DNA of 11,246 nucleotides, from contig DASZHA010000018.1 in the NCBI GenBank assembly GCA_035938265.1, positions 1 through 11,246 of the forward strand, in the 5' to 3' direction. Source of the DNA: DASZHA01 sp035938265. Lineage in GTDB: Bacteria > Chloroflexota > Dormibacteria > DASZGP01. The notes under the pieces are model-generated. The model saw only the letters and a list, made by a program, of their open reading frames with translations. It made no database searches and was not told the origin of the DNA. The stretch's first letter is position 1. Every line of letters begins with the position of its first letter. Shown in pieces: positions 6,752 to 11,246 of the stretch. The position numbers and the translations under genes were made by a program.

Positions 6752-7825
6752 ATGGCCAAAGCGGGGTTGCGGGTCGCAGGGACCGAGCCGGGGCCGCGTC
6801 CCGAGGACAAAGTCCTGGTCGAGATGTACTCGGCGATGCTCCTGGCGCGAATGGTGGACGAACGCTGCTGGCTGCTCAACCGTGGCGGCCAGGCGCCCTT
6901 CGTCATCAGCTGTCAGGGGCAGGAGGGCGCCCAGGTGGGCAGCGTCTTCGCGATGGACCGAGAGCGCGACTGGTTCGTGCCCTACTACCGCGACCTGGCC
7001 GTGGTCCTGGCGCTGGGAATGACCCCGGAGGACATCTTCCGCTCGACCATGGGGCGCACTGGCGACCCCAACTCCGGCGGTCGCCAGATGCCCAGCCACT
7101 TCGGCTCGAGGAAGCTGCGGATCGTGTCGCAGGGCAGCTCGGTGGCGACCCAGTGCCTTCATGCGGCGGGCACCGCGCTGGCCAGCAAATCGCGGGGCGA
7201 GCCGGTGGACACCATCTGCTACGTGGGCGAGGGAGGCACCAGCCAGGGCGACTTTCACGAAGCCCTCAACTTCGCCTCGGTGCACCGGCTGCCGCTGGTC
7301 ATGGTGGTGGAGAACAACAGCTATGCCATCTCCGTGCCCCAGGACCTGCAGATGGCGGTCCGCGACGTCGCCATCCGCGCCGAGGGCTATGGCATCCCCG
7401 GAGTGGTCGTTGACGGCCAGGACGTGCTCGCGGTCTACCGCGCCACCAAGGAGGCCGCCGACCGCGCCCGCCGCGGGGATGGGCCCACCCTGCTCGAGGC
7501 CAAGACCCACCGTTTCACCTCGCACTCGTCCGACGACGACCAGCGCGCCTACCGGCCCGAGGGCGAGATCGAGCGCGAGGCGCACGAGGATGCGCTGCCG
7601 CGCTTCCGCGACGAGCTCCTCGACGCCGGCGTCCTCGACGCCGACACCGCGGAGCGGATCAAGGCCAAGATCCTGGCCGAGATCAACACCGCCACTGAGG
7701 CCGCCGAAAGCGCGCCCTATCCCAAGCCCGAGGAGGCATTGCTGAACATCTATGGCGACGACCCGCCCTCACCGGACGACCTCCGTGGCGACCCCCGCGG
7801 ACTGCCGTCTCCGGGAGACAGCTGA
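6752..7825 (+). CDS. bkdAA: 2-oxoacid dehydrogenase E1 alpha subunit, probably branched-chain (BCKDH) type
   Basis: With the beta subunit this thiamine-diphosphate enzyme decarboxylates a 2-oxoacid and transfers the acyl group to E2 lipoate. The 357-residue protein carries the diphosphate-binding motif from G159-E-G161 to N188-N189 (the GDG-X26-NN pattern, here GEG). It also has GGRQMPSHFGS, NNSYAISVP, GYGIPGV and the THRFTSHSSDDD loop with H258. From memory these stretches match Bacillus BkdAA better than pyruvate dehydrogenase E1 alpha, pointing to 2-oxoisovalerate and related acids; a pyruvate role cannot be excluded. The start ATG 6752 has GAGGG at 6740-6744. The N-terminus is about 15 residues longer than usual, and a proline-rich tail of about 18 residues follows the last conserved helix. 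The stop overlaps the E1 beta start by one base (TGATG). Confidence 0.92.
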   Translation: MAKAGLRVAGTEPGPRPEDKVLVEMYSAMLLARMVDERCWLLNRGGQAPFVISCQGQEGAQVGSVFAMDRERDWFVPYYRDLAVVLALGMTPEDIFRSTMGRTGDPNSGGRQMPSHFGSRKLRIVSQGSSVATQCLHAAGTALASKSRGEPVDTICYVGEGGTSQGDFHEALNFASVHRLPLVMVVENNSYAISVPQDLQMAVRDVAIRAEGYGIPGVVVDGQDVLAVYRATKEAADRARRGDGPTLLEAKTHRFTSHSSDDDQRAYRPEGEIEREAHEDALPRFRDELLDAGVLDADTAERIKAKILAEINTATEAAESAPYPKPEEALLNIYGDDPPSPDDLRGDPRGLPSPGDS

Positions 7826-8853
7826 TGGCCGGCCTTGGCACCCACAAGACGGTGGAGACCGCGCCCGGCCAGATGACCTACCTGCAGGCGATCCAGTCGG
7901 GCCTGCGCGAGGAGATGGAGCGCGACGAGAGCGTCATCGTCCTGGGTGAGGATGTCGGCGCCAAGGGCGGCGTCTTCAAGGTCACCGAGGGACTGCAGAA
8001 GCTCTATGGCGAGACCAGGGTGATCGACACCCCGCTGGCGGAGTCGTCGATCGTGGGCGTGGCCATCGGCGCCGCGCTGAACGGACTGCGGCCGGTCGCC
8101 GAGATCCAGTTCGCCGACTTCATCCACCCCGCGTTCAACCAGATCGTCAGCGAGGCAGCCAAGATGCGTTACCGGAGCAATGGCGACTTCAACGTGCCCA
8201 TGGTGGTGCGGGCACCGTTTGGCGGTGGCGTCCACGGCGCCCTCTACCACTCGCAGTCGGTGGAGGCCTTCTTCGCCCACGTGCCCGGCCTCAAGGTGGT
8301 CGTCCCGGCGACGCCGTACGACGCCAAGGGGCTGCTCATCTCCGCGATCCGCGACCCCGACCCGGTGCTCTTCTTTGAGCACAAGAAGGCCTACCGGCTG
8401 ATCAAGGGCGACGTGCCCCAGGGCGAGAACTACGCGGTGCCCATCGGTCGCGCCCGCATCGCCCGCGAGGGCCGCCACATGTCGGTCTTCGCCTACGGCC
8501 TGATGCTGCACTACTGCGTCACCGCCGCCGACCAGATGGCGGCGGAGGACGGCTACTCCGTGGAGGTGATCGACCTGCGCACCCTCAAACCGCTGGACCG
8601 CGACACGATCCTGGCGTCGGCCCGCAAAACCGGGAAGGTGCTGGTGGTGTACGAGGCCAACCGCACCGGCGCGGTCGGCGCCGAGGTGGCGGCGATGGTG
8701 GCGGAGGAGGCGTTCGAGGACCTCGACGGGCCCGTGATGCGGCTGGGCGGTCCCGACGTGCCGGCGATGCCCTTTAGCCCGCCGATGGAGGATTTCTTCC
8801 TTCCCGGGCCGGCGCGGATCCTGGCTGCGATGCGGCAGCTGGCAGCTTACTAA
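7825..8853 (+). CDS. bkdAB: 2-oxoacid dehydrogenase E1 beta subunit, probably branched-chain type
   Basis: This is the beta half of the E1 heterotetramer, completing the thiamine-diphosphate site and docking to the E2 binding domain. The 342-residue protein has the family landmarks LGEDVG, KGGVFKVT, DTPLAESSIVG with E73 in the cofactor-activating region, AEIQFADF, RYRSNGD, GGGVHGALYHSQSVE with H137 and H142, FFEHKKAYRLIKG, and the C-terminal GPDVPAMPF. RYRSN, HSQSVE and KKAYRLIKG are close to recalled Bacillus BkdAB. ATG 7825 overlaps the E1 alpha stop and has GGGAG (7813-7817) seven bases upstream, which fixes the start. The stop overlaps the E2 ATG by one base (TAATG), so E1 alpha, E1 beta and E2 are probably translated in balanced amounts. 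Confidence 0.94.
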   Translation: MAGLGTHKTVETAPGQMTYLQAIQSGLREEMERDESVIVLGEDVGAKGGVFKVTEGLQKLYGETRVIDTPLAESSIVGVAIGAALNGLRPVAEIQFADFIHPAFNQIVSEAAKMRYRSNGDFNVPMVVRAPFGGGVHGALYHSQSVEAFFAHVPGLKVVVPATPYDAKGLLISAIRDPDPVLFFEHKKAYRLIKGDVPQGENYAVPIGRARIAREGRHMSVFAYGLMLHYCVTAADQMAAEDGYSVEVIDLRTLKPLDRDTILASARKTGKVLVVYEANRTGAVGAEVAAMVAEEAFEDLDGPVMRLGGPDVPAMPFSPPMEDFFLPGPARILAAMRQLAAY

Positions 8854-10148
8854 TGGCCGGTACGGCGGGCGCGACCCAGGTCACCATGCCCCAGCTGGGG
8901 GAGAGCGTCACCGAGGGCCAGGTGAGCCGGTGGCTGAAGCAGCCCGGCGACCGCGTCGAGAAATACGAGGCGCTGGTGGAGGTGATCACTGACAAGGTCA
9001 ATGCCGAGGTCCCTTCCCCGGTGGCTGGAGTGCTGGGCGAGATCATGGTGGCGGAGGGCGAGACCGTCGAGGTCGGCACCCTGATCTGCAGCATCATCCT
9101 CGACCCAGGTGAAACGCCGGCCGAAGCCGGCCCACAGGAGGACGGCGGCAGTGTCGCGGCTGAGACGGCTCCCGCCCCGGCTCCGGCGGTTGGGCCCGCC
9201 CCCACGGCGGCATCTGACGCCAATGGCGCTGATCGCAAGGACCGTGCCGGGCGGGCCAGCCCCGCGGTGCGGCGGCTCGCCGAGGAGCACGGCCTCGACA
9301 TCAGCGCCATGAGGGGCAGCGGCCTTGGCGGTCGGGTGACCAAGAAGGACGTCGAGGACCACCTTGCCGCCGGGGGTGGCAAAGCGGCTGCGGCTGCCGC
9401 GACCGCCCCGGCGCCGACTGCCCCTGCCACTCGTCCCGGGCCCGCCGCCGGCGACGAGCTGATCCCCCTCAACGCTATGCGCAAGGCGATCGCCGAGCAC
9501 ATGGTCCGCAGCCGCCGGACCTCACCCCACGCCTGGTGCGCGGTCGAGGTGGACATGACCAACGTGGTCGCCCTGCGGCGGGCGGAGCGGGAGGCCTTCC
9601 GGGCCACGGAGGGTGTCGACCTGAGTTACGTGCCGTTCGTGATCAAGGCGGCCTGCGAGTCCTTGCGCGCCCACCCGGGGGTCAACGCCACCTTCACCGA
9701 CGAGGGCATCCTGCGGCACGCCGCCATCAACATCAGCATCGCGGTGGCCCTCGACGACGGCCTCATCCTGCCCGTGATCCATGACGCCGACCGCCTCAGC
9801 ATCACCGGCCTTGCCCACCAGCTCAACGACCTCGCCGAGCGCGCCCGCGCGGGCAAGCTGACCCTCCCGGATGTCGAGCGCGGCACCTTCTGCGTCAACA
9901 ACCCCGGCACCTTCGGCACGGTCATCTCGGCGCCGATCATCAACCAGCCCCAGGCGGCGATCATGACAATGGAGGCGATCGTCAAGCGCCCCGTGGTGAT
10001 GCCCGGCGACCTCATCGGCATCCGCTCGATGATGTACGCGGCGATGTCCTTCGACCACCGCGTCCTCGATGGCATGGAGGCTGCCTCCTTCCTTGGCGAC
10101 GTCAAGCGCTCGCTTGAGGCGATGGCGCCGAGCATGCCCCTGCGCTGA
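8853..10148 (+). CDS. bkdB: 2-oxoacid dehydrogenase E2, lipoamide acyltransferase, probably branched-chain type
   Basis: This is the core enzyme that takes the acyl group from E1 on its lipoyl arm and transfers it to coenzyme A. The 431-residue protein has one lipoyl domain (about 8-85) with the modified lysine K48 in the TDKVNAE turn, an Ala/Pro-rich linker (about 86-130), a peripheral-subunit-binding domain (about 135-172, SPAVRRLAEEHGLD through GRVTKKDVEDHL), a second Ala/Pro linker (about 173-202) and the catalytic domain (about 204-431). The active-site histidine is H402 in DHRVLDG, with D406. NPGTFG, INQPQAAI and VKRPVV resemble Bacillus BkdB, supporting branched-chain acyl substrates. 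There is one lipoyl domain, not the two or three of some acetyltransferases. No good Shine-Dalgarno site is seen, so translation is probably coupled to the E1 beta stop. Confidence 0.94.
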   Translation: MAGTAGATQVTMPQLGESVTEGQVSRWLKQPGDRVEKYEALVEVITDKVNAEVPSPVAGVLGEIMVAEGETVEVGTLICSIILDPGETPAEAGPQEDGGSVAAETAPAPAPAVGPAPTAASDANGADRKDRAGRASPAVRRLAEEHGLDISAMRGSGLGGRVTKKDVEDHLAAGGGKAAAAAATAPAPTAPATRPGPAAGDELIPLNAMRKAIAEHMVRSRRTSPHAWCAVEVDMTNVVALRRAEREAFRATEGVDLSYVPFVIKAACESLRAHPGVNATFTDEGILRHAAINISIAVALDDGLILPVIHDADRLSITGLAHQLNDLAERARAGKLTLPDVERGTFCVNNPGTFGTVISAPIINQPQAAIMTMEAIVKRPVVMPGDLIGIRSMMYAAMSFDHRVLDGMEAASFLGDVKRSLEAMAPSMPLR

Positions 10149-10156
10149 GGCCGCGG

Positions 10157-10162
10157 TACCGT
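10157..10162 (+). promoter_or_regulatory. Possible internal -10 box before lipA
   Basis: TACCGT fits the loose TAnnnT pattern (4/6 to TATAAT). It ends seven bases before the lipA ATG, so initiation would fall on that start codon. It sits in the 21-base gap after E2 and has no clear -35. It could give lipA its own leaderless transcript beside read-through from the operon, but a chance match is quite possible. Confidence 0.3.
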
Positions 10163-10169
10163 TGACGTG

Positions 10170-11105
10170 ATGGAAGAGCTTCCCGTTCTCGAGCCGGCCG
10201 GCGTCGGCGGAGGCCCCGAGGCGTTCGGCGGCCGGCGTCCCGACTGGCTCAAGGTGCGCCTGCCGGCGGGAGGGACATACAACCGACTCAAGGAGCTGAT
10301 GCGCGAGGAGCGCCTCCACACCGTCTGCGAAGAGGCCCATTGCCCCAACATCGGCGAGTGCTGGACCGCCGGGACTGCCACGTTCATGATCCTGGGCGAC
10401 GTCTGCACCCGGGCCTGCGCCTTCTGCGCGGTCAAGTCGGGCCGCCCCACCTGGCTCGACGAGGACGAGCCGCGACGGGTGGCGGAGTCGATCGCCAGGA
10501 TGGAGATCATCCACGCCGTGATCACCTCGGTCGACCGGGACGACCTCGCCGATGGCGGCGCCCACGTCTTCGCCGAGACCATCCGCCAAACCCGGGCGAT
10601 GTGCTCCGAGACGTCGATCGAGGTGCTGATCCCAGACTTCCAGGGGAACTGGGAGGCCCTGGCGATGGTGATGGCGGCGCAGCCTGAGATCCTCAACCAC
10701 AACGTCGAGACCGTGCGAAGGCTGTACCGGCGGGTCCGTCCCAGGGCCGACCTCGACCAATCCCTGGAACTCCTGCGCCGCGCGCGCCAGCTGGACCCGG
10801 GGACCCAGACCAAGACCGGGTTCATGGTCGGCCTGGGCGAGACCTTTGACGAGCTGCGGGAGCTGATGGCGATGATCCGCGACGCTGAGGTCGAGATCCT
10901 GACCATGGGGCAGTACCTGAGACCGAGCCCCAAGCACCACGAGCTGGTCCGCTACTACCATCCCGACGAGTTCGCCCAGCTCAGGGAGGAGGCTCTGGCG
11001 TTGGGTTTCCGCTGGGTGGAGTCAGGGCCACTGGTGCGGAGCTCCTACCATGCCGAGCGCCAGGTCGACCGCGATCGCCTCATCGGCCGTCTCCGCAGCG
11101 CCTGA
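10170..11105 (+). CDS. lipA: Lipoyl synthase LipA (radical SAM)
   Basis: LipA inserts two sulfur atoms into protein-bound octanoyl groups to make the lipoyl cofactor, as needed on K48 of the neighbouring E2. The 311-residue protein has both iron-sulfur sites: the auxiliary-cluster cysteines C53, C58 and C64 (CX4CX5C, in CEEAHCPNIGEC) and the radical SAM cysteines C79, C83 and C86 (CX3CX2C, in CTRACAFC). The C-terminal RSSYHA (290-295) supplies the serine ligand of the auxiliary cluster. TYNRLKELM, TSVDRDDL, NHNVET, KTGFMVGLGE and TMGQYLRPS are further LipA landmarks. ATG 10170 is preceded directly by GTG 10167; ATG is preferred and either gives the same protein within one residue. No Shine-Dalgarno site is visible. 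LipB, the octanoyl transferase, is not in this window. Confidence 0.96.
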   Translation: MEELPVLEPAGVGGGPEAFGGRRPDWLKVRLPAGGTYNRLKELMREERLHTVCEEAHCPNIGECWTAGTATFMILGDVCTRACAFCAVKSGRPTWLDEDEPRRVAESIARMEIIHAVITSVDRDDLADGGAHVFAETIRQTRAMCSETSIEVLIPDFQGNWEALAMVMAAQPEILNHNVETVRRLYRRVRPRADLDQSLELLRRARQLDPGTQTKTGFMVGLGETFDELRELMAMIRDAEVEILTMGQYLRPSPKHHELVRYYHPDEFAQLREEALALGFRWVESGPLVRSSYHAERQVDRDRLIGRLRSA

Positions 11106-11136
11106 CCCGGCGACGAGGCGTGGCGACCGCGGCGGC

Positions 11137-11171
11137 TAAACTTCTGGCTGGCCGTCGGGCCCCGCTATTTC
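11137..11171 (+). promoter_or_regulatory. Possible promoter region of the tRNA gene
   Basis: Two AT-rich hexamers stand out in a GC-rich gap of 74 bases: TAAACT (11137-11142) and TATTTC (11166-11171). The second lies eight bases before the tRNA, which would start transcription at its 5' end; the first would give a leader of about 30 bases. Neither has a good -35. No terminator hairpin with a T-run is seen after lipA. Confidence 0.2.
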
Positions 11172-11179
11172 GAGACGTG

Positions 11180-11246
11180 GGGCGGATAGCTCAGCTGGTA
11201 CGAGCGCCTCGCTTACACCGAGGAGGTCGCAGGTTCGAACCCTGCT
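11180..11246 (+). tRNA. tRNA-Val (anticodon UAC), 3' end cut by the window
   Basis: The cloverleaf can be drawn by hand: acceptor 5' strand GGGCGGA (11180-11186), TA, D stem GCTC/GAGC (11189-11192, 11202-11205), anticodon stem CCTCG/CGAGG (11207-11211, 11219-11223) with loop CTTACAC, variable loop AGGTC, and T stem GCAGG/CCTGC around TTCGAAC. The anticodon TAC is at 11214-11216, which reads valine codons. The final T (11246) is base 66, pairing with A at position 7. Six acceptor bases and the discriminator lie beyond the edge. This is truncation by the window, not a broken gene. Confidence 0.95.

Noticed and set aside
4715..7585. A 956-codon open frame on the minus strand across the S41, lpd and E1 alpha genes
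   Set aside because: It lies antisense to three genes with complete catalytic motifs. Its composition (rich in H, D, G, V, L, A, R) is what the reverse complement of GC-rich codons gives, and it has no recognisable motif. Strong third-position GC bias removes stops in this frame.
9522..10961. Long minus-strand open frames across E2 and lipA
   Set aside because: They are antisense to two well-identified genes, show the same low-information composition, and contain no domain motif or ribosome site.
1..11246. Search by eye for CRISPR arrays, insertion sequences, phage or defence genes
   Set aside because: No spaced direct repeats, transposase motifs, toxin-antitoxin pairs or composition breaks were seen. 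All large gaps are accounted for, and no gene-free stretch reaches 300 bases.

Overview
The window is an ordinary, densely packed, high-GC bacterial chromosome segment. It holds nine protein genes, eight of them complete, and one tRNA gene cut by the window end. High GC, TTG and GTG starts, weak Shine-Dalgarno use and -10 hexamers almost touching start codons suggest a high-GC Gram-positive-like (Terrabacteria) lineage such as Dormibacterota, Chloroflexota or Actinobacteriota. The gene order ftsE-ftsX-M23 peptidase-S41 peptidase, without prfB before ftsE or smpB after ftsX, argues against a typical actinobacterium. The phylum is an inference and was not tested.

Region 1 (1-933, minus strand): the N-terminal part of a multi-membrane-span GT87/DUF2029-type glycosyltransferase, running off the left edge. 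Region 2 (934-1092): a divergent intergenic stretch with a -10 box for each direction and a nested inverted repeat between them. Region 3 (1093-5239, plus strand): a tightly coupled cell-division and cell-wall operon. It encodes the FtsE ATPase, the FtsX membrane protein, a secreted coiled-coil M23 peptidase with intact zinc ligands, and a membrane-anchored S41 C-terminal processing peptidase. FtsEX is expected to use ATP binding and hydrolysis in the cytoplasm to control the extracellular hydrolase; the S41 protease may trim or degrade it.

Region 4 (5240-5317): a short promoter region with an inverted repeat and a TACAAT box. Region 5 (5318-11105, plus strand): a complete 2-oxoacid dehydrogenase set, E3 (lpd), E1 alpha, E1 beta and E2, followed by lipoyl synthase (lipA). 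From recalled family sequences, E1 alpha, E1 beta and E2 resemble the Bacillus-type branched-chain 2-oxoacid dehydrogenase (Bkd) more than pyruvate dehydrogenase. LipA inserts the sulfur atoms of the lipoyl group that E2 carries, so the complex and its cofactor enzyme lie together. Region 6 (11106-11246): a tRNA-Val(UAC) gene truncated in its 3' acceptor strand.

I found no mobile element, CRISPR array, phage gene or clearly novel system. The points most worth a second look are the -10 boxes placed for leaderless transcription, a glutamate at the usual glutamine of the S41 catalytic triad, the apparently active M23 partner of FtsEX, and two inverted repeats at promoters.
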